Notes: generated from the sequence alone by a model not told the origin. A DNA stretch of 64,000 nt from an uncultured Oscillospiraceae bacterium (GCA_900541565.1 UQKB01000002.1:62001-126000); one strand, 5' to 3'; counted from the first letter of the stretch, positions 42,815 through 52,399 are shown. Made by a program: numbers and translations.

Positions 42815-43486
42815 TTAAAATTCTTTTTTACTATAAACCGCTACCGATAAAAGCACCGACGCCACAAGCAGAACAATCGCCACCCCGGCGGCAACAAACG
42901 GAAACGCCGCGTTCCCTGTAAAAAATGCCGCCAGCGCCTGCTCTATTGTACTGCCGCCCAGCGCCGAAAAGAATTCCGTTGAAGAAAGCAGGCTCAACAG
43001 CAGCACCGGCACTACAATCACGCCAATCATAACAATTCGGCCCTTTTCTGTACCAATCCGGAACATAATGGGCATAAAAATTGCAAACAAAGTACATGCA
43101 CCCGCCGTCATCCAGCCAATTGAAACCAGCGTTCCCTGCACATCAAAGCTTTCAAAGCCTGTGGCAATACCGCGAAAACAGACAACCAGAAAGTAAAGCA
43201 AAACGCCCGCTATAATAAAGAGCAATCCCAGCAGGTACTTGCTCAACACCATACCCCATCTCGAAACCGGTGCGCAAAGTGCATAGCAGTCCCAATTTGC
43301 ACGTTCATCCAGGCTAAGCGCCGTTATGGGCAGCATAATGGAAAACAGCAGGCAATAGACGATTGCAAACACCTGCATGCTGCCGGATGAAAAAGCAGAC
43401 AACACAACCATCAATAGCGGAATTGCCACATAAAACCTCGCCTGCCCTTTTAAGTTGAAAAGATCCTTCAGGATCAATCCCTTCAT
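42815..43486 (-). CDS. ABC-2 type exporter permease
   Basis: A 223-residue membrane subunit with six hydrophobic helices (FYVAIPLLMVVLSAFSS, VFAIVYCLLFSIMLPIT, LLGLLFIIAGVLLYFLVVCF, SIGWMTAGACTLFAIFMPIMF, IVMIGVIVVPVLLLSLL, FPFVAAGVAIVLLVASVLL). LSLDERANWDCYALCAPVSRW is the cytosolic loop found in small bacterial exporter permeases of this type. The start overlaps the ATPase stop by 4 bases. It is the third gene of the second GntR/ABC operon. The substrate is unknown; it is much smaller than the permease of the operon near 6 kb. Confidence 0.85.
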   Translation of the reverse strand: MKGLILKDLFNLKGQARFYVAIPLLMVVLSAFSSGSMQVFAIVYCLLFSIMLPITALSLDERANWDCYALCAPVSRWGMVLSKYLLGLLFIIAGVLLYFLVVCFRGIATGFESFDVQGTLVSIGWMTAGACTLFAIFMPIMFRIGTEKGRIVMIGVIVVPVLLLSLLSSTEFFSALGGSTIEQALAAFFTGNAAFPFVAAGVAIVLLVASVLLSVAVYSKKEF

Positions 43487-44331
43487 GCCTCTTCCTCCTT
43501 ACTGTAAAAACGCATAATTTCCTCTATTCCCGCTTTATCCAGAATACAATCTCTGGGCATTCTTCTTTTTTCCACAAGCGCCTCGGCCCCAAACATATTC
43601 AGCCTCCGGCCGATTACGGCGCGCTGGTCCACCTTCAAAAGCTCTTCCAGCGGGCATTTTAAAATGGCATACCGATCCAGCAGAACATCCTTTTCATCTG
43701 CAAAAATAAGCTTTCCTTTGTGCAAAAATGCAATATAATCGCACACTCTTTCAAGGTCGCTGACAATATGGGAAGACATAACGATTGTATGCGATTCTTC
43801 CTGCATAAATGTCATAAAGATCTCCAATATTTCGTCACGCACAACAGGGTCCAGCCCCGCAGTGGCTTCATCCAGAATTAAAAGCCTTGTGTTATGCGAA
43901 AGCGCCGCAGCAATAGACAGCTTCATTTTCATCCCCCTGGAGTATGCCTTGACGATCCTCTTTTCCGGCAGGGAAAATTGCTTGAGGCAGGAAAAAAACT
44001 TTTCCTCATCCCATGTTTTATAAAGGCTGCGCAAAATTTTGTTGATATCTCTGGCTGTAAGCCCTTCCGGAAAGCAGGCTTCATCCATTACAACACCAAT
44101 CTGCTCCTTTATCTGCCTGTCTAACTGGGCGCTGTCTTTTCCCAACAGGGTAACGCTGCCGGCATCTTGCCTTATAAGGCCAAGCATCAGGTGCAGTGTT
44201 GTACTCTTACCCGCCCCGTTTTCACCAACCAGCCCCATAACCGTCCCCGTGGGGACCGAAAGATTAACTTTGTCCAGTATAAAGCCGGGATATTTTTTTG
44301 TTACATTGCGCAAATTTACTGCATAATCCAT
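43483..44331 (-). CDS. ABC exporter ATP-binding protein (YtrB-like)
   Basis: A 282-residue ATPase: Walker A GENGAGKST, the signature variant YSRGMKMK, Walker B LLILDEATAGLDP and the switch His in VMSSHIVSDLE. An 85-residue C-terminal extension follows, ending in EEIMRFYSKEEEA. It lies 24 bases after the GntR gene and overlaps the permease. The organisation repeats that at 5.6-8.7 kb, and the two ATPases share the same unusual signature region, so the modules are distant paralogues. Confidence 0.9.
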   Translation of the reverse strand: MDYAVNLRNVTKKYPGFILDKVNLSVPTGTVMGLVGENGAGKSTTLHLMLGLIRQDAGSVTLLGKDSAQLDRQIKEQIGVVMDEACFPEGLTARDINKILRSLYKTWDEEKFFSCLKQFSLPEKRIVKAYSRGMKMKLSIAAALSHNTRLLILDEATAGLDPVVRDEILEIFMTFMQEESHTIVMSSHIVSDLERVCDYIAFLHKGKLIFADEKDVLLDRYAILKCPLEELLKVDQRAVIGRRLNMFGAEALVEKRRMPRDCILDKAGIEEIMRFYSKEEEA

Positions 44332-44355
44332 AAAAAACCTCTCTCTTCCGCTTAA

Positions 44356-44733
44356 TCAATCTTTTCCGCTGTAAAACAAAGCAAGCATGGACTGCAGCTC
44401 TTCTAAAGACAGACCGCACCGCACTGCAAGCTCTACAATGGCCTGCAGATGCGCTTCCACCTCTTTTAAGTGCTGTTCTCTGATCAATTCCATATTTTTT
44501 TCCGCTACAAAGCTTCCCTTCCCTGTTACAGAAAAAATAAAGCCGTCGCGCTCCAGTTCCTCATACGCACGCTTTGTTGTGATAACGCTAATGCGCAGCT
44601 CCTTTGCCAACAGCCGCATGGAGGGAAGCGCGTCGCCTTCCTGCAAAGCACCGCTGATAATCATCGCTTTGATCTGCGACACAATCTGCTCATAGATCGG
44701 CGTGGAAGACGTATTACGGATCAGAATATTCAT
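44356..44733 (-). CDS. GntR/YtrA-family transcriptional regulator
   Basis: A 125-residue winged-helix repressor: STPIYEQIVSQIKAMIISG, LPSMRLLAKELRISVITTKRAYEELERDGFIFSVTGKGSFVA, and a short helical tail ending in LSLEELQSMLALFYSGKD. ATG 44733 has GGAGG 6 nt ahead. First in its operon. The promoter is occupied by a 29-bp near-perfect palindrome, the likely operator, so it should repress itself and the exporter until a ligand or stress relieves it. Confidence 0.92.
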   Translation of the reverse strand: MNILIRNTSSTPIYEQIVSQIKAMIISGALQEGDALPSMRLLAKELRISVITTKRAYEELERDGFIFSVTGKGSFVAEKNMELIREQHLKEVEAHLQAIVELAVRCGLSLEELQSMLALFYSGKD

Positions 44734-44751
44734 GAGCAACCTCCATACAGT

Positions 44752-44794
44752 ATATTGTATATATCCATTATATACAATATTACACTTGTGTCAA
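44752..44794 (-). promoter_or_regulatory. Promoter embedded in a GntR operator palindrome
   Basis: TTGACA (44789-44794), 16 bp, TATAAT (44767-44772) on the minus strand, a near-ideal promoter. A palindrome with 12-bp perfect arms (ATATTGTATATA and its complement) and a 5-nt centre covers 44752-44780, overlying the -10. Confidence 0.8.
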
Positions 44795-44885
44795 GACTTT
44801 TTTCTTTTTTTCCATATGCAAAAAATACCACTTTTACCAGGGTATATAATTTTATGCAGCGAAAATATGCAGGAGGAGGTAAACC

Positions 44886-45602
44886 ATGCTGGGAACCATT
44901 GTAAACACCGCCGCGGTCCTGCTTGGCGGTTGTATAGGCCTGCTGCTGAAAAAAGGGCTTCCGCAAAAGCTTGCGGAAGCCCTGATGAAGGCGCTGGGTC
45001 TTTGTACTTTATATATTGGTATCACGGGGGCGCTTGAGGGCGAAAACACGCTTTTGCTGATTCTTTCCATGGTGCTGGGCACGGTGGTAGGGCAGCTTGC
45101 AGACCTGGACAGGCGTATAAATAATTTAGGCAGCCTGATTGAGCGCAAAATGGCAAGGCCCGGTGAAAACAAAACAATTGCACAGGGCTTTGTAAGCGCC
45201 TGTTTACTGTTCTGCGTAGGCGCCATGACAATTGTCGGCTCCCTGCAAAGCGGTCTGACCGGCGACCACAGCATGCTATTTACAAAATCTATGCTGGATT
45301 TTGTTGCCGCTGTTATCTTTGCCTCTTCCTTTGGCATAGGCGTGCTTTTTTCCGCCGGGTTTGTACTTGTTTACCAGGGGGGCATTACGCTTTTAGCGCA
45401 ATGGGTATCTCCTTTTTTAAGCACGTGGGTCGTCAACGAAATGACCTGTGCGGGCTCCGTTATTATTATTGGGCTTGCACTGAATATGCTGGGGATCACA
45501 AAGCTCAAGGTCATGAATTACGTGCCCGCAATCTTTTTTCCCATCCTTTTGTGCCCGCTTTTTCAATGGCTGGGCAACATGCTGCCTGCCTTTGCACAGT
45601 AA
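44886..45602 (+). CDS. DUF554 family membrane protein
   Basis: A 238-residue protein with about seven membrane helices. The start LGTIVNTAAVLLGGCIGLLLKKGLP and the loop ALGLCTLYIGITGAL are the family signature. GTVVGQLADLDRRINNLG, CVGAMTIVGSLQSGLTG and NEMTCAGSVIIIGLALNMLGI also match the YdfK/YqgA group. AGGAGG lies shortly before the ATG. It is divergent from the GntR operon and monocistronic. No biochemical role is established; transport is only a guess. Confidence 0.93.
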   Translation: MLGTIVNTAAVLLGGCIGLLLKKGLPQKLAEALMKALGLCTLYIGITGALEGENTLLLILSMVLGTVVGQLADLDRRINNLGSLIERKMARPGENKTIAQGFVSACLLFCVGAMTIVGSLQSGLTGDHSMLFTKSMLDFVAAVIFASSFGIGVLFSAGFVLVYQGGITLLAQWVSPFLSTWVVNEMTCAGSVIIIGLALNMLGITKLKVMNYVPAIFFPILLCPLFQWLGNMLPAFAQ

Positions 45603-45677
45603 AAGCCCAAAATGCACAAATGCTTCTGCAGCAATGCGGTATACAGGCTTTCTACGCACGCAAGTATTTTTAAAATG

Positions 45678-45712
45678 AAAAGACCCGGCCTTTGCGGAAG
45701 ACCGGGTCTTTT
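45678..45712 (+). terminator. Terminator of DUF554 gene
   Basis: AAAAGACCCGG pairs with CCGGGTCTTTT across 13 nt, with CGTTTTTC following. Confidence 0.85.
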
Positions 45713-45770
45713 CGTTTTTCCTTTTTTAAGTTTGAGGGGTACATTGAGGAGGGTAGAACATTTATACTCT

Positions 45771-45788
45771 GACGGTTGCGGCTCCGTC
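45771..45788. repeat. Small hairpin in convergent gap before lexA
   Basis: GACGG/CCGTC with an 8-nt loop followed by TTTTG. It is a possible second terminator between the convergent DUF554 and lexA genes. The remaining 90 bases show nothing. Confidence 0.35.
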
Positions 45789-45878
45789 TTTTGAGTACGG
45801 TTTTATTATAAAATGAGAGTGTGAATACGTTATGAATAATCTTTTAAAAGATCAAGAAAGTTCTGTGAATAAACCGGG

Positions 45879-46466
45879 TCAAGTGTAATACCGCACAACA
45901 GAAACAACCGTTCCAAGCAGCATGCATTCGTCCACAATAATTGGGTCGTAAGCCGGGTTTTCCGGCTGCAGGCGAATATGCCCTTCCTCCCGATAAAAGC
46001 GTTTGACCGTTGCTTCGTCTTCTATCAGGGCAACGACAATCTCCCCGTTTTCTGCAACAGGCGTTTTACATACGACCACAATATCGCCGTCGAGAATCCC
46101 CGCGTTGATCATACTGTCGCCGTCTATACGCAGGGCAAACAGCTCCCTGCCGCGGCGCACGCTTTCGCTTACAGGCACATAGCCCTCTATTTCCTCCACG
46201 GCCAAAACAGGCATGCCGGCGGTTACCCTTCCCAGCACGGGAACCGGCACGGTCTTTTCCCCGCTTACACGGATTGTTCTGTTCAGCTTTGCCTCACGGG
46301 AGATCAGCCCTCTTTCCTGCAGGGTGTTCAGGTGCGCGTGTACGGTCGAGGTTGATTTTAAACCGGTCGCCCTGCAAATTTCCCTGACAGAGGGGGAAAG
46401 CCCCTCCTGTGCGCATTCGCGTATATAGTCGAGTATTTTCTGCTGGCTTTTTGAAAGCTGTTTCAT
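45879..46466 (-). CDS. lexA: SOS repressor LexA
   Basis: A 195-residue repressor of DNA-damage genes. The N-terminal winged helix contains SPSVREICRATGLKSTSTVHAHL. The self-cleavage site is the Ala83-Gly84 bond in VTAGMP. The catalytic Ser118 lies in RIDGDSMI and Lys155 in EATVKRF, so the RecA-stimulated cleavage machinery is complete. GGAG lies ahead of the ATG. It is monocistronic. An imperfect SOS box overlies its own -35, as expected for autoregulation. Confidence 0.97.
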   Translation of the reverse strand: MKQLSKSQQKILDYIRECAQEGLSPSVREICRATGLKSTSTVHAHLNTLQERGLISREAKLNRTIRVSGEKTVPVPVLGRVTAGMPVLAVEEIEGYVPVSESVRRGRELFALRIDGDSMINAGILDGDIVVVCKTPVAENGEIVVALIEDEATVKRFYREEGHIRLQPENPAYDPIIVDECMLLGTVVSVVRYYT

Positions 46467-46513
46467 TGTAAAAACTCCTTACTGGGCAGTGTTTTTAAAT
46501 GTTTTTCAACCGA

Positions 46514-46553
46514 ATTATACCATATCTTTTTTAAAAAATCAAACATTTGTTTT
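46514..46553 (-). promoter_or_regulatory. lexA promoter with candidate SOS box
   Basis: TTGATT (46537-46542), 17 bp, TATAAT (46514-46519) on the minus strand. AAACATTTGTTT at 46541-46552 (palindromic, near the Gram-positive GAAC...GTTC LexA box) overlaps the -35. Confidence 0.65.
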
Positions 46554-46573
46554 CTTTTTTCCGTTTTTTTTAT

Positions 46574-46608
46574 AAAAAAAAGAAAACAGCGCGCAAAACA
46601 CGCTGTTT
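46574..46608 (-). terminator. Terminator of mrp
   Basis: AAACAGCG pairs with CGCTGTTT, then a TCTTTTTTTT tract on the minus strand. Confidence 0.85.
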
Positions 46609-46688
46609 CCCTGCTGTTTTTTCTAAGGCAAAGCGCCGTCTTTTTCTATAAAGAATTGTTTGTGCGCCCGCCTGTAAACCGTTTTCGG

Positions 46689-47543
46689 TTAATCTTTTTT
46701 AAGCCTTTGTTCAATTCTGTCTGCGGCCTGGTCAAGCCAATCGCCGACAAACAGCTCTATCGTTCCGGTATCCGCAGCCTTTGCCACAGACGGGTCGATC
46801 GGCAGCTTCCCCAGCACCTCAATCCCATGCGCCGCGGCGGTCTGTTCAATATGGCTTTCACCGTAAATGCTGTGCCTTTTTCCACAGTCCGGACATGCAA
46901 AATAACTCATATTTTCCACCACGCCCAAAATCGGAATATGCATCATATTGGCCATATTGACCGCCTTTGCCACGATCATCGAAACCAGCTCCTGCGGCGA
47001 CGTTACAATCACGATCCCGTCAAGCGGGATGGACTGGAACACCGTAAGCGGAACATCGCCTGTTCCAGGGGGCATGTCTACAAACATGTAGTCAATATCC
47101 TTCCAGATTACATCTGTCCAGAACTGCTTTACCGTACCCGCTATAATTGGTCCGCGCCATACAACCGGGTCTGTTTCGCTAGGCAAAAGCAGATTGACAG
47201 ACATGATCTCAATCCCCGTTTTTGTAGAAACCGGCAGCAGGCCAAATTCGTTGCCCTGCGCTTTTTGTTTGTTGATTCCAAACACCTTTGGAATAGACGG
47301 CCCTGTAACGTCTGCGTCCAAAACTGCCGTTTTAAAGCCCCGGCGGTTAAACAGCACCGCCAGCATGGATGTAACCATAGATTTACCAACGCCGCCCTTG
47401 CCGCTTATAACGCCAATGACCTTTTTTACCCGGCTGAGCTCATGCAGCTTTGCCGAAAAATCCTGCTGCTCCTGCGTTCTGGAAGGGCAGTCTTCCCCGC
47501 AGCTGCCGCAATCATGTGTACAACCCTCTGCCATTTTATCCAT
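46689..47543 (-). CDS. mrp: Mrp/NBP35-type P-loop ATPase (Fe-S carrier)
   Basis: A 284-residue cytosolic scaffold that carries [4Fe-4S] clusters to target enzymes. An N-terminal Cys-rich lead (CTHDCGSCGEDCPSR, NBP35-like) precedes the deviant Walker A GKGGVGKSM. ADVTGPSIP, LPSETDPVVWRGP, MFVDMPPGTGDVPL and the CPDCGKRHSIYG cluster motif (CxxC) follow. The Cys-rich N-terminus is typical of clostridial Mrp. It follows a membrane protein gene by 24 bases and has a terminator after it. Many Fe-S enzymes in the window (fumarase, Rnf) are plausible clients. Confidence 0.94.
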   Translation of the reverse strand: MDKMAEGCTHDCGSCGEDCPSRTQEQQDFSAKLHELSRVKKVIGVISGKGGVGKSMVTSMLAVLFNRRGFKTAVLDADVTGPSIPKVFGINKQKAQGNEFGLLPVSTKTGIEIMSVNLLLPSETDPVVWRGPIIAGTVKQFWTDVIWKDIDYMFVDMPPGTGDVPLTVFQSIPLDGIVIVTSPQELVSMIVAKAVNMANMMHIPILGVVENMSYFACPDCGKRHSIYGESHIEQTAAAHGIEVLGKLPIDPSVAKAADTGTIELFVGDWLDQAADRIEQRLKKD

Positions 47544-47567
47544 CTCCTATCAAGCAATTGCTTGCTA

Positions 47568-48167
47568 TTATTCTTTCTCTTTTTCTTCCGTTTCTTTCAC
47601 TGCCTCTGCCGTTTTTTCTGCTTGCGCTTCGGCCGTCGTGGGTATTTCTTCGTCTTTTTCTTCCAAATCTTCTGCATTTTGCGCCTCTTCTTCGCTTTCA
47701 AATGCAATATCCAGCGTAGAATAGCCGTCTTCTGCTTGCTCCTCGGCTGCCTTTGGCGCTTCCTCCTCCGCCGGTACAAGCTCATAGCCGCTCAGGAACG
47801 TATATGGAATCGCATAGCCCAACGCAACCGCCGCAAGCAGCACAATAGAGGTGTTTGCCGCAAGCTCCGTATGAAACGGCAATCCCATTGCAAAATACGC
47901 AACCAAAATATAAATGGCGGGCAGATCTACCAAAATCAGCGTGGGTATGCTAAAGCGCCGAACCTGTTTGCCGTCGCCGACTCTTGTTGCGTAAAACAGC
48001 AAAAGACCAAATACGGCAAAGATAGCCAGGTTTACCGCACCGCTTGTAACCGGGTCGACCATGTTCCCCATCAGCGTGCTGAAAAAATACGCGCAGATTA
48101 CATATCCGATTACAAGAAAAGAGGAAAAAAACAGGTTGACAATGTCTCTTTTTGTAGGTTTTTTCAT
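47568..48167 (-). CDS. Hypothetical membrane protein with acidic tail
   Basis: A 199-residue protein with four hydrophobic helices in the first 125 residues (NLFFSSFLVIGYVICAYFF, GAVNLAIFAVFGLLLFYA, IPTLILVDLPAIYILVAYFAMG, TSIVLLAAVALGYAIPYTFL). A low-complexity cytosolic tail of about 70 residues rich in Glu and Ala follows (EEEAPKAAEEQAEDG and beyond). I do not recognise the family. It lies directly upstream of mrp and probably shares its transcript. A 20-bp palindromic element (48200-48219) precedes it. Confidence 0.75.
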   Translation of the reverse strand: MKKPTKRDIVNLFFSSFLVIGYVICAYFFSTLMGNMVDPVTSGAVNLAIFAVFGLLLFYATRVGDGKQVRRFSIPTLILVDLPAIYILVAYFAMGLPFHTELAANTSIVLLAAVALGYAIPYTFLSGYELVPAEEEAPKAAEEQAEDGYSTLDIAFESEEEAQNAEDLEEKDEEIPTTAEAQAEKTAEAVKETEEKEKE

Positions 48168-48277
48168 TTTAGAAACCTCCGATTATTAAAATTTCAACGA
48201 AAATAAGCAAGCTTATTTTAACAGCAAATTATGACGGAATTATGACTTTCCTGAAAAAAGCGGTAAAAATGCTTATT

Positions 48278-49201
48278 TTATCTCTTTTTTTGGGCGGTAA
48301 CACAATACCATCCATTGTCCTGTGTGGTTTCCAAAACGGTAAAGCGGTTACGATGCAGTGCATCAAGCACGTCACCTATGCGGGCATCTATAATACCGCT
48401 TGCGATATAAACCGCATCCTCCAGCATATAATCTGTAATATTTGCAGAAAGCTCGATTACCGCGTCTGCTACAATATTGGCGACAACAACATGGTGCTTT
48501 CCTGCAACCTTTTCCGTCAGATCGCCGCATAATGCTTCAAACCGGTTTTCCACGCCGTTTTTCCGCGCGTTTTCACAGGCGGTTTTTACCGCCGTCGCGT
48601 CAATATCTACGCCAACCGCGCGCTGTGCACCCAGCAAAAGGGCCGCCACGGAAAGAATCCCGCTGCCGCAGCCTACATCAAGCACCTGCGCGCCGTTTTT
48701 TACATGCTTTTCCAGCGCAGCAAGGCAAAGCCGCGTGGTTTCGTGTGTTCCCGTGCCAAACGCAAGCCCAGGGTCCAAATTTAAAACAATCCTGCCCTGC
48801 GGGTCGCATGCTTCGTACCAGGTAGGGCGGATCAACAGCTTTTCTCCAACCGGCACCGGATGAAAATACTGCTTCCAGCTGTCGCGCCAGTCCTCCTCCG
48901 CACAGCTTTCACAGAAAATTTCATGCGCAATCTTTTCCGCTGTATAGCGTTCACGCAAAAAGGCCACCGCCTGCGCGGGATGGTCGCCCGGATCTATATA
49001 GATATGGATCGTCCCGTGGCTTTTGTCTTTTTCCAAAAGCGCCTGGTCGATCAGGTTGATCCGCGCAATTTGCGCAACCTCTTCTTCCAGATTGGAATAA
49101 TCCTCAATATAGATCCCATAGGGCACTGTCATCTGCGCAATATTTCCCGCGGTTTCCAGGTCTTTTATCGGTACGCGTATTTTTATCTCTGTCCAGTCCA
49201 A
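48278..49201 (-). CDS. prmA: Ribosomal protein L11 methyltransferase PrmA
   Basis: A 307-residue SAM-dependent enzyme methylating ribosomal protein L11. The N-terminal substrate-recognition domain (about 1-115) leads to DPGLAFGTGTHETTRLCL, the PrmA signature, and the SAM site VLDVGCGSGILSVAALLLGA. VVVANIVADAVIEL is the catalytic NxxA-like loop, and SGIIDARIGDV follows. The start is a TTG with AGAGGTG upstream. It is the last gene of the heat-shock operon, 14 bases after dnaJ, a position conserved in many Firmicutes. Confidence 0.95.
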   Translation of the reverse strand: MDWTEIKIRVPIKDLETAGNIAQMTVPYGIYIEDYSNLEEEVAQIARINLIDQALLEKDKSHGTIHIYIDPGDHPAQAVAFLRERYTAEKIAHEIFCESCAEEDWRDSWKQYFHPVPVGEKLLIRPTWYEACDPQGRIVLNLDPGLAFGTGTHETTRLCLAALEKHVKNGAQVLDVGCGSGILSVAALLLGAQRAVGVDIDATAVKTACENARKNGVENRFEALCGDLTEKVAGKHHVVVANIVADAVIELSANITDYMLEDAVYIASGIIDARIGDVLDALHRNRFTVLETTQDNGWYCVTAQKKR

Positions 49202-49215
49202 AGCGGCACCTCTTT

Positions 49216-50358
49216 TTACGTTTCTTCAAACATTCCTTTAAGCTTATCAAAAAAGCCCTTTCGTTTTTGATAATTTTTCTCCCCTACTGCCTCTTCAAAC
49301 TTTTTTAAAAGCTCCTTCTGCTTTGCAGAAAGATTCTTGGGGACCTCTATGGCTACCCGCACATACTGGTCGCCGCGACCGCGGCCGCCCAAATGCTGGA
49401 CGCCTTTTCCTTTAAGCTTAAACACATCTCCCGGCTGCGTCCCCTCGTGAATGGGATAGCTCACCTTCCCGTCAAGCGTAGGAACCGTAACCTCTGCGCC
49501 AAGGGCCGCCTGTGAAAACGTAACGGGCAGCTCGCACCATACGTCGTCCCCCCGGCGGTCAAAAATCGGGTGTGGGCGCACGTTTACATATACGTGCAAA
49601 TCACCGTAGGGGCCGTTATTGACACCGGCATTCCCATGGCCGCTTACGTTTAAAACCCTGTCGTCGCTGATGCCTGCGGGAATATCCACGTCTACCGTGC
49701 GCTTGGTTTTTGTACGGCCTGTACCCATACATGTGCGGCAGGGCGTTTCTATGACCCTGCCCTTGCCCTTACAGGCATCACAGACACGCGCCGTCTGGAT
49801 CATGCCAAACGGTGTGCGCTGGCTGATCTTTACCTGTCCCGTTCCGCCGCAGGCCTTACAAACCTTGGGCGCGGTCCCTTTTGCAGCCCCGCTTCCGGAG
49901 CAGTCCTTACATGTGCTGATATTTTGATACGTTACCGTTTTTCTGCAGCCTTTTGCCGCCTCTTCAAACGATATATGCACCGTCGTTTCAATATCTGTGC
50001 CCCTTCGCGGCGCGTTCGGGTTTTGATGCTGCCTGCCGCCAAACCCGCCGAAAAAGCTGTTGAATATATCGCCCAGGTCAATGTCCTGTGTAAACGGGCT
50101 TCCGCCCGCGGCGCCCGCGCCATAGCTGGGGTCTACCCCCGCATGGCCAAACTGGTCGTAACGCGCGCGTTTGTCTTTATCGGAAAGCACCTCATATGCT
50201 TCGTTTACTTCTTTAAATTTTGCCTCTGCCCGCTTATCCCCCGGATTCAGGTCTGGATGGTACTTTTTTGCAAGCTTTCGGAACGCTTTTTTGATTTCAT
50301 CGTCAGAGGCGTTTTTGGGAACCCCCATAACCTCGTAAAAATCTCTTTTTTCTGCCAA
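49216..50358 (-). CDS. dnaJ: Chaperone DnaJ
   Basis: A 380-residue co-chaperone. The J domain (1-70) has the HPD tripeptide in [11 protein letters not shown] Gly/Phe-rich linker ([15 protein letters not shown]) and the zinc domain with four CxxCxGxG repeats ([32 protein letters not shown]) follow, then the C-terminal substrate domains. It stimulates DnaK ATPase and delivers substrates. It probably starts at a TTG (M A E K R D F Y) after a G-rich site. It follows dnaK by 143 bases that include a hairpin, so its level may be set below that of DnaK. Confidence 0.97.
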   Translation of the reverse strand: MAEKRDFYEVMGVPKNASDDEIKKAFRKLAKKYHPDLNPGDKRAEAKFKEVNEAYEVLSDKDKRARYDQFGHAGVDPSYGAGAAGGSPFTQDIDLGDIFNSFFGGFGGRQHQNPNAPRRGTDIETTVHISFEEAAKGCRKTVTYQNISTCKDCSGSGAAKGTAPKVCKACGGTGQVKISQRTPFGMIQTARVCDACKGKGRVIETPCRTCMGTGRTKTKRTVDVDIPAGISDDRVLNVSGHGNAGVNNGPYGDLHVYVNVRPHPIFDRRGDDVWCELPVTFSQAALGAEVTVPTLDGKVSYPIHEGTQPGDVFKLKGKGVQHLGGRGRGDQYVRVAIEVPKNLSAKQKELLKKFEEAVGEKNYQKRKGFFDKLKGMFEET

Positions 50359-50455
50359 AACTACGCCCCCTATGTACTTAAAAGTTACGCTTTATTATCA
50401 TACTCCAAAACAGCGTTTTCGTCTACACCTGTTTCCATATTTATAAACGCAGGGT

Positions 50456-50476
50456 GGGGCAGGTAACCCCTGCCCC
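50456..50476 (-). repeat. Hairpin in the dnaK-dnaJ gap
   Basis: GGGGCAGG pairs with CCTGCCCC across 5 nt, a strong GC stem without a U-run. It may act as a processing or stability element between dnaK and dnaJ. Confidence 0.55.
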
Positions 50477-50501
50477 AGTCGTTTTTCTTTTCTGTTTGCT
50501 A

Positions 50502-52337
50502 TTATTCGACGTCTTTAAAATCTGCGTCGTATACATTGCCGTTGTCCGCACCCTGCTGTGGCTGTGCACCGCCGTTTGCTTCCGGTGTGGGCGCACCCTG
50601 CGGCGCGGCCTGCTGGTAAAGCTTTGCAGTGATCTCGTGCAAAGATTTTTCCATATCCTCCCTGGCTGTTTTAATAAGCTCTATATCATTTTTGGAAATG
50701 GCCTCTTTTACCGCTGCCATTTTTGTATTCAGCGCGGTTTTGTCCGCTTCATCCATTTTACCGCCGTTTTCGTTTAAAAGCTTTTCCACCTGGTAGCACA
50801 TATTTTCGGCCTCGTTCTTTACGTCGACCTCTTCGCGGCGCTTTTTGTCCTCCGCGGCAAATTGCTCGGCTTCTTTAACAGCTTTATCAATATCTTCCTT
50901 AGACATGTTTGTGCTGGAAGAAATGGTGATCTTCTGTTCCTTGCCGGTGCCCAGATCCTTTGCAGATACGTTTACAATACCGTTTGCGTCAATATCAAAT
51001 GTGACCTCAATCTGCGGTACGCCGCGCATTGCGGGTGCAATACCGGTCAGCGCAAACAACCCCAGCTGTTTGTTATCGCGTGCAAACTCTCTTTCGCCCT
51101 GCAGGACGTTGATCTCTACCTGTGTCTGGTTGTCTGCTGCGGTGGAAAAGATCTGGCTCTTTTTCGTGGGAATTGTCGTGTTGCGCTCAATAATCTTTGT
51201 CATAACGCCGCCCATGGTTTCTACCCCCAGGGAAAGCGGTGTAACATCAAGCAGCAGAAGGCCGTCTACCTCGCCGCCCAATACGCCTGCCTGGATCGCA
51301 GCGCCGATTGCAACACATTCGTCGGGGTTAATGCCTTTAAACGGTTCTTTTCCAATGAGGCTCTTTACCGCTTCCTGTACGGCCGGAATTCTGGAGGAGC
51401 CGCCGACCATAAGCACCTTATCGATTTTGTCAATGGAAAGCCCGCTGTCCTGCAGCGCCCTTCTGACAGGCCCCATGGTATTCTCTACCAGGTCGGCCGT
51501 AAGCTCGTTGAACTTTGCCCTTGTCAGCGTCAGGTCCAAATGCTTAGGGCCCGATGCATCAGCCGTGATAAACGGCAGGTTGATCGCGGCCTGTGTAACG
51601 CCGGAAAGCTCGATCTTTGCTTTTTCCGCAGACTCCTTCAGGCGCTGCATTGCCATCTTATCATTGGAAAGGTCGATCCCCGTTTCGGCCTTGAAGCTTT
51701 GTACCATCCAGTCCATTACGCGTTTGTCAAAGTCGTCGCCGCCCAGGCGGTTGTTACCGGCTGTAGCCAAAACCTCCTGCACGCCGTCGCCCATTTCTAT
51801 AATAGAAACGTCAAACGTACCGCCGCCCAGGTCATATACCATAACCTTCTGGTCCGTCTCCTTATCGATCCCGTAGGAAAGTGCCGCCGCCGTGGGCTCG
51901 TTGATAATACGTTTTACATCCAAGCCGGCAATTTTACCGGCGTCTTTTGTCGCCTGGCGCTGCGCGTCTGTAAAATACGCGGGCACAGTAATAACAGCCT
52001 GTGTGACCGTTTCCCCCAGGTAGGCTTCCGCGTCTGCCTTAAGCTTTTGCAGAATCATTGCAGAAATTTCCTGCGGTGTGTAGCTTTTACCGTCTATTGT
52101 TACCTTGTAGGACGAACCCATTTCTCTTTTTATAGAAGAAACAGTTCTGTCCGGATTTGTGATTGCCTGGCGCTTTGCCACCTGGCCAACCATTCTTTCG
52201 CCCGTCTTTGAAAATGCAACGACGGACGGCGTGGTTCTTGCTCCTTCCGCGTTTGCAATAACGACGGGCTCGCCGCCTTCTATCACTGCTACGCATGAAT
52301 TTGTCGTACCTAAGTCTATACCGATTGTCTTTGCCAT
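50502..52337 (-). CDS. dnaK: Chaperone DnaK (Hsp70)
   Basis: A 611-residue ATP-dependent chaperone. The nucleotide domain starts [13 protein letters not shown] and contains [27 protein letters not shown] and [14 protein letters not shown]. It lacks the insert typical of Gram-negative DnaK, as expected for Firmicutes. The linker [12 protein letters not shown], the peptide-binding domain and a helical lid lead to a Gly/Gln-rich tail. The ATG at 52337 has GGAGG 8 nt ahead; five codons upstream are in frame but lack a site. It is third in the CIRCE-controlled operon. Confidence 0.98.
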   Translation of the reverse strand: MAKTIGIDLGTTNSCVAVIEGGEPVVIANAEGARTTPSVVAFSKTGERMVGQVAKRQAITNPDRTVSSIKREMGSSYKVTIDGKSYTPQEISAMILQKLKADAEAYLGETVTQAVITVPAYFTDAQRQATKDAGKIAGLDVKRIINEPTAAALSYGIDKETDQKVMVYDLGGGTFDVSIIEMGDGVQEVLATAGNNRLGGDDFDKRVMDWMVQSFKAETGIDLSNDKMAMQRLKESAEKAKIELSGVTQAAINLPFITADASGPKHLDLTLTRAKFNELTADLVENTMGPVRRALQDSGLSIDKIDKVLMVGGSSRIPAVQEAVKSLIGKEPFKGINPDECVAIGAAIQAGVLGGEVDGLLLLDVTPLSLGVETMGGVMTKIIERNTTIPTKKSQIFSTAADNQTQVEINVLQGEREFARDNKQLGLFALTGIAPAMRGVPQIEVTFDIDANGIVNVSAKDLGTGKEQKITISSSTNMSKEDIDKAVKEAEQFAAEDKKRREEVDVKNEAENMCYQVEKLLNENGGKMDEADKTALNTKMAAVKEAISKNDIELIKTAREDMEKSLHEITAKLYQQAAPQGAPTPEANGGAQPQQGADNGNVYDADFKDVE

Positions 52338-52399
52338 ACTGCATTCCTCCAAAATTGTTGAATTGTAACGATTTCTGCTTACCTGTTGATCTATATCAA

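Noticed and set aside
46656..48206. Long plus-strand open frame of over 500 codons
   Set aside because: It is antisense to mrp and the acidic-tail membrane protein, lacks a ribosome site, and its translation is rich in Cys, Arg and Phe with no domain.
50845..52211. Two long plus-strand open frames across dnaK
   Set aside because: They are mirror frames of the strongly coding dnaK gene and show no recognisable motif or start signal.
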